The translations under genes were made by a program, and so were the position numbers. A stretch of DNA of 15,102 nt, taken from positions 1 to 15,102 of the forward strand of contig JAKQQP010000190.1 of the NCBI GenBank assembly GCA_029564115.1. Direction: 5' to 3'. The DNA comes from Candidatus Rifleibacteriota bacterium (lineage in GTDB: Bacteria > Riflebacteria > Ozemobacteria > Ozemobacterales > Ozemobacteraceae). A model generated the notes under the pieces. The model did not search any database. It worked only from the letters and a program-made list of their open reading frames with translations, and was not told the DNA's origin. Within the stretch, counting starts at the first letter, position 1, and every line of letters starts with the position of its first letter. Below are positions 1 to 8,071 of the stretch, piece by piece.

Positions 1-37
1 GCTGACGATTCAGCCTGACAGCTAATTGGGGGGAAAC

Positions 38-3000
38 ATGAAACTGCGGTTTGCGCTGCTTTCTATTTGTCTTGCGTTCTTTTTGTCTCTGCCGGCCTTC
101 TCGCAAAGCCGGATCCAGGTTCAGGAAATCCAGCAGCAGAACAATATTTCCAATATTGGCACTGTAATCAATCAGCAGGCGAATCAGACACCCGAAAGCC
201 TGCAGATAATAAACTCTTCTGCAAACCCTGAATTCAACAAAGCAAGATCAACAGGGCAGCCGGTTGTTATCAATACCATTAAATCGCTGGTTCCATACGA
301 AGATCTTTACAAAGTTCTGCAGAAAGAGGTTGGCAAGTATTTCATTCTGCCAATCGAAGAATTCGAAAGCCTGAAAAAGGCCAAAGAAGCCTGGCTTGCT
401 TCAGAATCCATGCCGGTAGCCGACCCGCCGCCGCTGCTCTATCAGGTTAACTCAGTCCATCTTTCGGGGCGAATCGAAGAAAACTTCGCCTTCATCGACG
501 CCAGTTTTAAAATCGAAACATATACCGAAGGCTGGCATGAAATTCCGCTGATCTGGGGCAGTCTCGCGGTTGAATCGGTCACCCTCAATGACCGCCCGAC
601 CACCCTGAAGACCAGCTGGTTCGCCGGCAATGCCCGTCAGGTTCAGTTCGGCAAGATGAGCAAACAGAATATTCTGCAGAACGTCTATCAGTCATTTGGC
701 GCAACCAACGACACCCTCAGTCAGAACAACTGGAAAGACACGATGTTTTCGCTGCCGGTATCCGGTAAAGGGCTTCACGAATCCCGCATTTCTTTTGTCG
801 TGCCAGTACAGAACATAGATGATCTCTTCAATCTGCAGTTCAACATAACCAGAATACCGCTTGCATTCATGACCCTCAAATCGGAACGTGACGTTCTTTC
901 AATTGACACAACCAGCTTCAAAGATTTCAACGTCAGCGAAGACAATGCCACCGGCGGCTGTGAATTTATCGGCTGGCTTGGTGCCAACAGCGATGTCAGT
1001 ATCAAGTGGCGACGCAAATTTTCAAAACAGCCGATGGTAAAAGACGAGCCCAAACCTGTAACCGATGAGACACAGCTACAGACCGCAACTCAGACCCCTG
1101 AAATAGCGCCGGACCAGGAGACTGAGCAGGTAAAACCAGTTATAAAGCCGCTGGTCTATGCCAGATCTCACACCCTCGCCAGTCTTGGCGAAACTTCGAT
1201 TTTTGTTCAGAAAACCTTCAATTACACGATCAGTAAGGCCCCAGTCGACACCTTTACCTTCAACCTGCCAGATGATGTCGAAATTGTTGCAGTTAACGCC
1301 GACCGCCCGCAAACGCAGAAAATGACGCGCGAGGGCGGCCAGAAAAAATTGCGCATCGAATTTCAGCCTGGTCGCGAAGACGTCTGCCAGATCGAAATCG
1401 CCTATGAGGCCCCTGTAGACCTTAACCTGCCGGTTATCAGCCTGCCGGAAATCACTCCCGTCGGCGTCGAAAGAGAGCTTGGCGCCATTGCCGTCGAAAC
1501 CCTGTCATCTGTCGAAGTGCAGCCCGGCAACAGCGAAAAAGAACCACTGAATAAAGGCGTCTACCCTCTGGACCCGCTGGAAATTCCGCAACCGCTTAAA
1601 GACAAAGCCACCCGCCCGCTTCTTCTCGCCTGGCGACAGAATATCAGCCCTGCCGGCATCAGGCTCCGCATCAAGCGTTATCTCGATGTTCCGCAGCAAA
1701 CCGTTGTTGCCGACAGCATGGATGTGAAAACCACTTTCACGACCAATCGCTCCAGCAGCACTCTGGTCACCATGAACATCCGCAACAATAACAAACAGTA
1801 TCTGCAGCTGCAGCTGGCGTCAGGCTCAGAAGTCGTATCGACATTCCGCGGCGGTGTTCCGGTCAAACCGGTTAACAGCAAGGTCCCCGGTGTAGTCCAG
1901 ATACCTCTTGAAATGAGTCAGATCGTCGGCGAACCGGTCGATATGAACCTGCAGATCACCATCAAGGAACCGGTTGGAGAAGTAAAATGGCGCGGCAGCC
2001 TTGCCTTTACGCCACCCCTGGTCGACATTCCTGTTTCGCGCTTTTCATGGTATCTCTACGCCCCCGAAGATTATCACCTTTACGATTTTTCGGGCACGGT
2101 CAAAGACCCGCAGACCCGCAAAGATCCATATTTCTTCAGAGGCTTCATGCACATGCTGCGGGCAGCCTGGCTGCTGGTAAGAAACCCTGATGCCATCGTT
2201 TTTCTAATCTTTGTTGCGGCCATCATCCTGGCAATCGTTTCCCGTAAGCTGCTCGTGGCGATACTTACCTGGATCTGGAATTTTATCTGCACCGTATTCG
2301 GCTTTATCTTCGGCGGCAAAGGCTTCAGACTTGTCGAACTGATGATTGTCGTCCTCATTCTGGGAGTTCTGGCCGCACTGGCGGTTCCAAACTTCAGAAA
2401 GGCCAGAGAACAGGCAAGAGACAAAGCCTGTTATGCCAATCAGCGAGTTCTGCTCGGTGCGGTTGAAATGTATAACATGGATACCCAGCCTGACAGCATG
2501 ATGACCTCGCTCGACATCGACCGGCTGGTAAACGGAAAGTATCTCAAGAACCGACCATACCCACCAGAGGCTGGCTGTCGTTATTTTTCGCAGGGTAATC
2601 TTGCAGAAACCGGCAATATTTACTGCCAGCTGCACGGACCGATAGAAGACGTCGCCCAGCAGATGGCCGCCGCGCCTTCATATCCGAGAAGCGATATGGC
2701 TGCCAATGAGATGGAACCCAGGCGCGAATCGAAATCTGCCATTTTTGAAAAATCAAAGGCAAAAGCTTTTGAGGGCAAAGATGTTCAGGAAGACACAGCC
2801 GCACTCGGGGTTTCTCAGTCAGGGTTCGGCAATGCCAGAGTTCGCGGCATGCAGCCAATCAAGAGCAAATTTATCATGACCAAAAACTTCTATACTCTCG
2901 AACGCGATCTGGTAATGGCCGAAATTGCATCAGACGGAGCTCTGGTTGCCAACTCTACCTGCCCCAGCGTCAGAGTCAGTTACATCTGGAACTCGGTATT

Positions 3001-5581
3001 GAATTCGGCCGAGGTTGTTGCGTTCATTATCGCGGTATTCAGCGCCCTCTACTTCGTTGCCGGCTCATTTCTGCGCATGCCCGAGAAAATTACCTTCGCC
3101 GCAATCATAGTAATTCTGATTTCACTGATCGACCTTAAGCTTAAAACCATCGGCGATGCGGCAAATGCAGGCTTCTGGCTGGCAATTTTCGGTGCGGTAA
3201 TCTGGAAATCTGTCTGGCTGCTGCGCTTCGTCAAACTGCCAGAAACCGATGATTCTTCCACGCCTCCGACAATCAATCTGAACGCCGAAAATCCCCCCGA
3301 TGCCGGCAAGGCAAATACTGGCATACTGCTGATACTGGTTCTCGTGATGCTGGCAGTTGCTTCTGCTCCTGCAATTTCAGCAGATTTTCGTGAAATCAGG
3401 GTTATGGCCCCGTTTCAGGATCTGTCAAAAGTATTGCCTTCGGGCGATCGGGTCGTAATCATACCAGAAGAAGACTACAACTATCTCAAAGATATTACCC
3501 CTAAACCTGTTCCCGAAATCATCGCCCCGAGCGAATACCGCTTCGAAGCAGTCAAATACCATGGTACTGTTGAAGAGCAGGGCGTCAGATTCAAGGCTGA
3601 GTTCAAACTAAACCTCTTTAACAGCAGCTGGAAAAAGATCGGCCTGCTGTCTACTGAAGCTGTTCCATCTTCTGCATCCCTGAACGATAACCCGCTTGCC
3701 ATGACCCTGATAGAAGACCGTGGCGAAACTGCCTATGGTTTCATGACTAATGCCTCAGGACCAGCAATGGTAACTGTCGAATTCTTCATTCCGATTTCGT
3801 CGAGCGAGTATCGCCACCTGAGAAGATTCGATCTCAAAATGATCCCGGTCTGTATATCGACTCTACAGCTCACCATCAACGAAAAAGACTGCGAAGCCTG
3901 GATCGACCCGGGAGTTCTGCGCAACAGCGAGCGCACGCCTGACAAAACGGTTTTTCGCGCCATTCTTCCACCTACTCAAGTGGTTAATGTCGAGCTTTAC
4001 CGCAATGTCAGCATGGCAAAACCGGCAGAAGTAAAACCAGAACCGACTGCCGACGAACCCCAGGAAGAACCAGTGGTCATAGAAGAAAAAACCCGCATCA
4101 CGGTTCGTCAGCAGAACCTTCTGCACTTTAAAGAGGGGTTCGTAACCGGAACCAGCATCTTTGAGCTGAAAATCATGGGCGGCGCAGGCATCGCCACCGC
4201 CAGTTTTCAGTTACCTGAACGCATCAGGGTTCTCAAGGTCGAAAACAAGCTGATTGAAGACTGGAAAATAGTCGAAGAAAAGGGCCGCCGCCTCGACATC
4301 GTCTTTAAATCAAAAATTCGTGGCAGCACCGAGGTTGCCGTCGAATTCGAAGAAGACATTCAGAATCTCAAAGACGGTGCCTACACTGTTCCAGAGATTA
4401 TTCCTCTCGATGTTGAACAGTCATGGGGTCTGCTTGGCATTGGTTGCATGGCAGCCCTCGAAGTTTCTGTGAGTGGCGCGCCACAGGGTTATTCACCCGT
4501 GGTGGCTGCCGAGTTTCTCAAAGACTGGTCACGCGAACGGCCCGAAAAAACTCCTTATGCATTCAAATTTCTCAGACACCCGAACAGCATGTCGCTTTCT
4601 ATTGCAAGGCCAGAAGACATCGAACAACAGACTGCCGTTATCGACCGGGCCGAAGCCATGACCCTGCTGAACGAAGATGGCTACCTGCTGACCCGCGTCG
4701 TTTATGAAGTCATCAACAATTCAGAACAGTTTCTTAAAGTTAAGCTGCCAGTCATAGGCACTGCAAAAACAGAACTCTGGAGCACCCAGGTAGCCGGGCT
4801 GTCGGTAAGATCTGGCTTTGACCCTGACTTTGGCGCCTACAATCTGCCAATAGTAAGATCGGCGGTTGAAAGAGGCGAATCAAAATCCTTTCCGGTAGAA
4901 ATTGTTTATGCCATCAAGCTTGGCACCCAGCTTTCGGCCTTCAATCACACCTATATGGAGCTTCCGACCGCTCACCTGCCGATCAGCGAGCTGAGCTGGA
5001 TCGTCTATCTGCCAGAAGGTTATGAGCTTATGCGTGAAACGGGCAATGTCGACCGTCTGATGAAGACAGCAGAAACAAGATTTCTCGACAACAGCTCGTA
5101 TTTTTCATCAATGAGTTCTTACACTTCGATGCAGAAACGTCAGAAGGGTTCTTCGCAGATTCAGATGCAGTCACGCCAGAGTGAAAAGGTTTTTGGCCAG
5201 AGCGGCCTGCTGCCGGTTAAATTTAAGATTCCGACAACCAGCTGGCCGATATCTTTTTCGATGCTGCAGATTGACCCCAGCGGCAAAGCCCCGTACATTG
5301 AAGGTATGCTGATCAATCCGAGAAAGGGGCGCGGCTTCCTTTTCCAGTTCATCATGATACTGGTCGGCATAATTATGGCAGTTGGCCTGATAAAGATGTT
5401 CACTTCAGAGAATCGCTACACCTGGTTCCTTGTTACTGCCGTGCAGGGTATTATTCTCGCAATCGCTGTCTATCTCAAACTTTACCAGGCTGACCACTTT
5501 GTGCAGCTTGGGTTCTCGGCAACCCTGTCGCTTTATCTGCTGAACCGTTTCTTTTCTTTCAAGCCACAGGCAGCTGAATGA
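38..5581 (+). CDS. Giant membrane/exported protein with internal type IV pilin-like module between two duplicated ectodomains
   Basis: About 1847 residues, function unknown. I chose ATG 38 because GGGGGGA (28-34) sits 3 bp upstream and the next residues form a signal peptide (hydrophobic MKLRFALL..., likely cut after AFS near residue 22). Order: beta-rich ectodomain A (about 40-710); hydrophobic segments (about 718-760); a textbook prepilin motif G762-F763 with Glu at +5 (GFRLVELMIVV), a hydrophobic helix and a short GspG/PilE-like head to about residue 868; three hydrophobic segments (about 992-1063); a second signal-like segment (about 1094-1114, ending ISA-D); ectodomain B (about 1115-1750); three C-terminal membrane segments (about 1764-1840). 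A and B share matching landmarks, such as PYEDLYKVL/PFQDLSKVL and FSWYLYAPEDY/LSWIVYLPEGY, so they look like copies. The reading frame is intact throughout. The stop overlaps the next gene by 4 bp, implying translational coupling. A surface or pilus-associated role is inference only. Confidence 0.85.
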   Translation: MKLRFALLSICLAFFLSLPAFSQSRIQVQEIQQQNNISNIGTVINQQANQTPESLQIINSSANPEFNKARSTGQPVVINTIKSLVPYEDLYKVLQKEVGKYFILPIEEFESLKKAKEAWLASESMPVADPPPLLYQVNSVHLSGRIEENFAFIDASFKIETYTEGWHEIPLIWGSLAVESVTLNDRPTTLKTSWFAGNARQVQFGKMSKQNILQNVYQSFGATNDTLSQNNWKDTMFSLPVSGKGLHESRISFVVPVQNIDDLFNLQFNITRIPLAFMTLKSERDVLSIDTTSFKDFNVSEDNATGGCEFIGWLGANSDVSIKWRRKFSKQPMVKDEPKPVTDETQLQTATQTPEIAPDQETEQVKPVIKPLVYARSHTLASLGETSIFVQKTFNYTISKAPVDTFTFNLPDDVEIVAVNADRPQTQKMTREGGQKKLRIEFQPGREDVCQIEIAYEAPVDLNLPVISLPEITPVGVERELGAIAVETLSSVEVQPGNSEKEPLNKGVYPLDPLEIPQPLKDKATRPLLLAWRQNISPAGIRLRIKRYLDVPQQTVVADSMDVKTTFTTNRSSSTLVTMNIRNNNKQYLQLQLASGSEVVSTFRGGVPVKPVNSKVPGVVQIPLEMSQIVGEPVDMNLQITIKEPVGEVKWRGSLAFTPPLVDIPVSRFSWYLYAPEDYHLYDFSGTVKDPQTRKDPYFFRGFMHMLRAAWLLVRNPDAIVFLIFVAAIILAIVSRKLLVAILTWIWNFICTVFGFIFGGKGFRLVELMIVVLILGVLAALAVPNFRKAREQARDKACYANQRVLLGAVEMYNMDTQPDSMMTSLDIDRLVNGKYLKNRPYPPEAGCRYFSQGNLAETGNIYCQLHGPIEDVAQQMAAAPSYPRSDMAANEMEPRRESKSAIFEKSKAKAFEGKDVQEDTAALGVSQSGFGNARVRGMQPIKSKFIMTKNFYTLERDLVMAEIASDGALVANSTCPSVRVSYIWNSVLNSAEVVAFIIAVFSALYFVAGSFLRMPEKITFAAIIVILISLIDLKLKTIGDAANAGFWLAIFGAVIWKSVWLLRFVKLPETDDSSTPPTINLNAENPPDAGKANTGILLILVLVMLAVASAPAISADFREIRVMAPFQDLSKVLPSGDRVVIIPEEDYNYLKDITPKPVPEIIAPSEYRFEAVKYHGTVEEQGVRFKAEFKLNLFNSSWKKIGLLSTEAVPSSASLNDNPLAMTLIEDRGETAYGFMTNASGPAMVTVEFFIPISSSEYRHLRRFDLKMIPVCISTLQLTINEKDCEAWIDPGVLRNSERTPDKTVFRAILPPTQVVNVELYRNVSMAKPAEVKPEPTADEPQEEPVVIEEKTRITVRQQNLLHFKEGFVTGTSIFELKIMGGAGIATASFQLPERIRVLKVENKLIEDWKIVEEKGRRLDIVFKSKIRGSTEVAVEFEEDIQNLKDGAYTVPEIIPLDVEQSWGLLGIGCMAALEVSVSGAPQGYSPVVAAEFLKDWSRERPEKTPYAFKFLRHPNSMSLSIARPEDIEQQTAVIDRAEAMTLLNEDGYLLTRVVYEVINNSEQFLKVKLPVIGTAKTELWSTQVAGLSVRSGFDPDFGAYNLPIVRSAVERGESKSFPVEIVYAIKLGTQLSAFNHTYMELPTAHLPISELSWIVYLPEGYELMRETGNVDRLMKTAETRFLDNSSYFSSMSSYTSMQKRQKGSSQIQMQSRQSEKVFGQSGLLPVKFKIPTTSWPISFSMLQIDPSGKAPYIEGMLINPRKGRGFLFQFIMILVGIIMAVGLIKMFTSENRYTWFLVTAVQGIILAIAVYLKLYQADHFVQLGFSATLSLYLLNRFFSFKPQAAE

Positions 5582-6270
5582 CAAACATGGAAGAATTCGC
5601 ACCGCTTAACGAAAAACCAACCGGCAATGCCGCAGGCATGGTATTGCCGCTGGTTCTTTTTCTCGTCGCCGTCTACTTCTGGGATTCAGCAATCGTTCTG
5701 CCAATCAAATATCTGACGGTATTCTTTCACGAACTGTCTCACGGGCTGGCAGCTGTTTTTACAGGTGGCAGCATTGTGAGAATCGAACTAAATGCTAATC
5801 AGGGCGGCGTTTGCTGGACAACCGGCGGCATCAGGTTCATCGTTATCAGTGCGGGCTACCTTGGCAGCCTGCTCTGGGGTTGTCTGATTCTTCTGGGTGC
5901 TGTAAAAACCAGATTTGATCAGCAGATAACTGCCGGCCTTGGCGTGCTGCTCCTCGGGGTAACCCTGATCTGGGTTCGCAATCTTGAGGGCATAATTATC
6001 TGTGTTCTGACCGGTTTTGGTCTATTGGCTCTGGCAGCCTATTCGAATGAAAAAATCTGTGACCAGTTTCTCAAATTTCTCGGTCTGACGTCATGCTTCT
6101 ATGTTCTGATCGATATAAAAGAAGACCTTATTGACCGCTCGGTGAGGGGTTCAGATGCCTATAAAATAGGCGAGATGCTGTTCATGCCCGACTGGCTGGT
6201 TGGTATCGTCTGGCTTCTCATAGCCGGGTTTGTCACCTGGAAAGTGCTTGCTTACAGTCTTAAAGAGTAA
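5578..6270 (+). CDS. M50-like (site-2-protease-like) integral membrane protein
   Basis: A 230-residue polytopic membrane protein. Residues 51-55 read HELSH inside a hydrophobic helix (FFHELSHGLAAVFTGG), which is the HExxH zinc motif of M50/M50B-like peptidases. A glycine-rich GGVCWTTGGIRF stretch follows, as in the M50B-like family. Several further hydrophobic helices run to the C-terminus. Such proteins cut substrates within the membrane or act as inactive relatives. I did not locate a clear third metal ligand, so protease activity is not assured. The ATG overlaps the previous stop (ATGA), which suggests translational coupling with the giant protein and perhaps a functional link such as processing it. 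A second ATG at 5587 is an alternative start. The gene is the last intact host gene before the left attachment site. Confidence 0.75.
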   Translation: MTNMEEFAPLNEKPTGNAAGMVLPLVLFLVAVYFWDSAIVLPIKYLTVFFHELSHGLAAVFTGGSIVRIELNANQGGVCWTTGGIRFIVISAGYLGSLLWGCLILLGAVKTRFDQQITAGLGVLLLGVTLIWVRNLEGIIICVLTGFGLLALAAYSNEKICDQFLKFLGLTSCFYVLIDIKEDLIDRSVRGSDAYKIGEMLFMPDWLVGIVWLLIAGFVTWKVLAYSLKE

Positions 6271-6290
6271 AAATTATGATCAAGAGGTGC

Positions 6291-6308
6291 CGTTATGAGT
6301 TTTAATCT
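6291..6308 (+). repeat. attL core (18-bp direct repeat, left copy)
   Basis: CGTTATGAGTTTTAATCT is identical to 13903-13920. To its left is host sequence with the native ribosome binding site of the interrupted gene (AGAGGTG, 6283-6289). To its right is AT-rich element DNA leading to the integrase. The core contains an ATG (6295-6297) that was the start codon of the cyclase gene before insertion. Confidence 0.85.
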
Positions 6309-6336
6309 AACCATTCATTTTTTACAGTCCGCATGA
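6295..6336 (+). pseudogene. 13-codon remnant cistron left at attL by the insertion
   Basis: The original start codon and native ribosome binding site of the cyclase gene remain at attL but now read into element DNA. The frame starts MSFNL, as in the intact cyclase at attR, then continues TIHFLQSA and stops at TGA 6334-6336. It would be translated whenever the host operon transcript reads into the island. It is best seen as a by-product of integration rather than a gene. Confidence 0.6.
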
Positions 6337-6402
6337 ATTTTTAAAATCCTGAATTAACGCCATATCTGCAAATATCGACAGTCCAAAGTGTATTATATTT
6401 TG

Positions 6403-6432
6403 TTGATAAATCCAGTAAAAATGTAGTATGAA
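6403..6432 (+). promoter_or_regulatory. Candidate integrase promoter overlapping left arm sites
   Basis: TTGATA (6403-6408) and TATGAA (6427-6432) are 18 bp apart, upstream of the integrase ATG at 6460. The -10 falls within the paired TGTAGTA motifs, so a protein bound there would block transcription. Overall match is modest and the region is AT-rich, so this is tentative. Confidence 0.35.
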
Positions 6433-6439
6433 TGTAGTA
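6422..6439 (+). promoter_or_regulatory. Left paired TGTAGTA sites (putative integrase arm sites)
   Basis: TGTAGTA occurs at 6422-6428 and 6433-6439, start to start 11 bp (one helical turn). The same pair, in the same orientation and spacing, occurs near the right end (13815-13821 and 13826-13832). The flanked 21-bp segments match at 17 of 21 positions by eye. Paired short direct repeats inside both ends are typical of arm-type binding sites of tyrosine integrases. Binding by AlpA is the alternative. Confidence 0.6.
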
Positions 6440-6459
6440 TCAAAATTGAGGTTGTCGAA

Positions 6460-7971
6460 ATGGTAAAAACCGCTACAATTCAGCAGACCAACAAAAAGAA
6501 AAAAAAACGATGCGATTCGTGCCCAACCAGTGACAAAGGAATTAAAGCTCATTGCAAGCTTTCTGACGGAGAGTCATTCAAGAGATTCTCTTTTCCCGGG
6601 CACCCGGGCCTATATCTTGAGTGTCGGATGCAAAAAAATCAGATGGTGCGAACGTGGCGGTATCAATATCGTCGAGGCGGCAAGGGCGGCGTGGTTGAGG
6701 TTTTCACCATTGGCAGATACAGCGAGGTCGGCGACAAGGTTATTGTGGGCATTGAGAAGGCAAAAGCGGCATACGCCAAGGCAAAAGCTCTGGTCAAAGA
6801 AGGAATCAACCCCACTAATCAACGCAAAGAAGAATTTGCGGCGAGAATAGAACTCGAACGACAAAAGCTTTCGGTCATTGGCAGAAAATGGCTCGAAGCT
6901 AGAAAGAAAGCTGACGCAGCAAGCACCTATTCCGCTAGGAAATTCAGATACTATACCTTTATTGAAAAAAAGCTTGGCAATATCCCTCTGCAGCAGGTGA
7001 ACGAAAAAAAGGTCAAAGATTTAATTCAATATATTTTTGATTTATATTGGAAAATGAACAGCGAAAAAGAAACGGCAAGGCCGTCTGTCGCGCCTAGACT
7101 GGCCCTGATGGATATCAACCAGCTTTTTAAATATGCCTCTCACGAGCTGGAAATAAAGGTCGATAATCCCTGTGTCAGCTTGGTCGGCCGAGATGGGTTT
7201 ATTTCCTCATTGAACAAAAGTGATAAAGCGATTACAGAAAAGGCCCTGAAGCACGTCAACAAGCCCGCTTTAAATAAAATCGAGGATATACCCGAGCTGG
7301 CAAATCTTCTCAGGAAAATTTATGCCCCGATAGAGTCCCTTCAAAAAGGCGAGCCGGCGAAAAAAGATAATGTTTATGTCTTGGCAAATATCGCCATGAT
7401 AGCATTGGCCCGTATAGCCTGTCGCCCGGTCGAATTAATGAGCATGCAATGGAGTCAGGTTGATATTGCCCGTCAGACGTGGACAGCGATAATACCGAAA
7501 ACGAAAAAAATAGCTAAAATCGCCCTTTCCAAGTCAGCCTGTCAGCTTCTCCTGCTTGCACAAAAGTTAAACAATTCTGATGATTTTGTATTCAGGTCAT
7601 TAACGGGGAAGAAGCCAATAAAAGACGACCTTCTATACAAAATGCTGCCGAAGCTTGGCTATGCGGGACGCCATACGCCTCACGCTTGGAGAAGCACATT
7701 CAGAACACTAGGCGCAGAGCTTTTCAGATTCCCGAAGGATGACATGGAGCTGCAGTTGACGCACGTTGCAAAGGGCGATAAAACAGAATTGGCTTATAAT
7801 AAGGCTGAACTGCTCAATTATCGAATTGCAATGATGGATGCATGGTCTGAATTTATCGATAAATTACTGACCCCGGGGGCGCGTATCAATCCGAGAGACC
7901 TGCAGAAAATTTATAGCGACCTTAGAAACGACCGCATAAATGGAGAAATGGAGCGGGAAATCATCGTCTGA
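6460..7971 (+). CDS. int: P4-type tyrosine integrase
   Basis: 503 residues, somewhat longer than the usual 400 or so. It catalyses site-specific insertion and excision of the island. The N-terminal part (about 33-110) resembles the DUF4102-like arm-binding domain of P4 integrases (CKLSDGE, GLYLECR, WRYQYRRGGK, FTIGRYSEV). The catalytic domain holds R322 (ACRPVELMSMQW), a lysine near 349-350 (IIPKTKK), H408-x-x-R411 (HTPHAWRSTF), H435 (LTHVAKG) and the nucleophile Y446 (LAYNKAELLNYR), followed by the family's MMDAWSEFID tail. The active site looks complete. The N-terminus is Lys-rich with C18-x-x-C21 and C32, which is not typical. GAGG (6448-6451) precedes the ATG by 8 bp. It lies immediately inside attL, reading inwards. 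Its 5' end is flanked by the arm sites, suggesting autoregulation. Confidence 0.93.
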   Translation: MVKTATIQQTNKKKKKRCDSCPTSDKGIKAHCKLSDGESFKRFSFPGHPGLYLECRMQKNQMVRTWRYQYRRGGKGGVVEVFTIGRYSEVGDKVIVGIEKAKAAYAKAKALVKEGINPTNQRKEEFAARIELERQKLSVIGRKWLEARKKADAASTYSARKFRYYTFIEKKLGNIPLQQVNEKKVKDLIQYIFDLYWKMNSEKETARPSVAPRLALMDINQLFKYASHELEIKVDNPCVSLVGRDGFISSLNKSDKAITEKALKHVNKPALNKIEDIPELANLLRKIYAPIESLQKGEPAKKDNVYVLANIAMIALARIACRPVELMSMQWSQVDIARQTWTAIIPKTKKIAKIALSKSACQLLLLAQKLNNSDDFVFRSLTGKKPIKDDLLYKMLPKLGYAGRHTPHAWRSTFRTLGAELFRFPKDDMELQLTHVAKGDKTELAYNKAELLNYRIAMMDAWSEFIDKLLTPGARINPRDLQKIYSDLRNDRINGEMEREIIV

Positions 7972-7983
7972 TAATTGCAAGCA

Positions 7984-8026
7984 AAAATGTTAAAAATATT
8001 TCTTGACATTTTGAAAAAAATGCCAA
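7984..8026. repeat. Overlapping inverted repeats upstream of the main island promoter
   Basis: AAAATGT (7984-7990) is the perfect inverse of ACATTTT (8006-8012). TTGACATTTT (8003-8012) is also the inverse of AAAATGCCAA (8017-8026) with one mismatch and a 4-base gap. The shared central half-site means the two pairings exclude each other. They could be regulator sites or a weak end structure for the int transcript. There is no T-run typical of an intrinsic terminator. Confidence 0.4.
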
Positions 8027-8033
8027 ATTAAAA

Positions 8034-8062
8034 TTGACACATAAAACAAGTCGTGGTAAAAT
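8034..8062 (+). promoter_or_regulatory. Main island promoter (TTGACA-17-TAAAAT)
   Basis: A perfect -35 TTGACA (8034-8039) lies 17 bp from TAAAAT (8057-8062), a near-consensus sigma-70-type -10. The expected start of transcription is near 8069, about 230 nt before the AlpA-like gene. No other strong promoter or terminator is obvious before 12515, so it probably drives the whole replication/packaging operon. Confidence 0.75.
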
Positions 8063-8068
8063 TACCAC
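8053..8068. promoter_or_regulatory. Palindromic operator overlapping the -10
   Basis: GTGGTAA-AA-TTACCAC is a perfect 7-bp inverted repeat with a 2-bp centre, lying exactly over the -10 (8057-8062) and running to the predicted start point. This is the position expected for a repressor that occludes RNA polymerase. I see no second perfect copy in the window. The binder may be the AlpA-like protein, a helper-phage protein or a host factor. Confidence 0.65.
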
Positions 8069-8071
8069 ATG

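Noticed and set aside
2..25. Possible end of an upstream gene (frame ending LTIQPDS then TAA at 23-25; another frame stops at 18)
   Set aside because: Only eight codons are visible and two frames are possible, so a gene cannot be claimed.
2204..2635. Antisense ORF of 143 codons inside the giant gene
   Set aside because: Lies opposite a clearly coding region with signal peptide and pilin motifs. No ribosome binding site or recognisable domain; a shadow frame.
6271..6459. tRNA or tRNA fragment as the integration target
   Set aside because: No cloverleaf or TPsiC-arm sequence at either end. The repeat instead contains the start of a protein gene.
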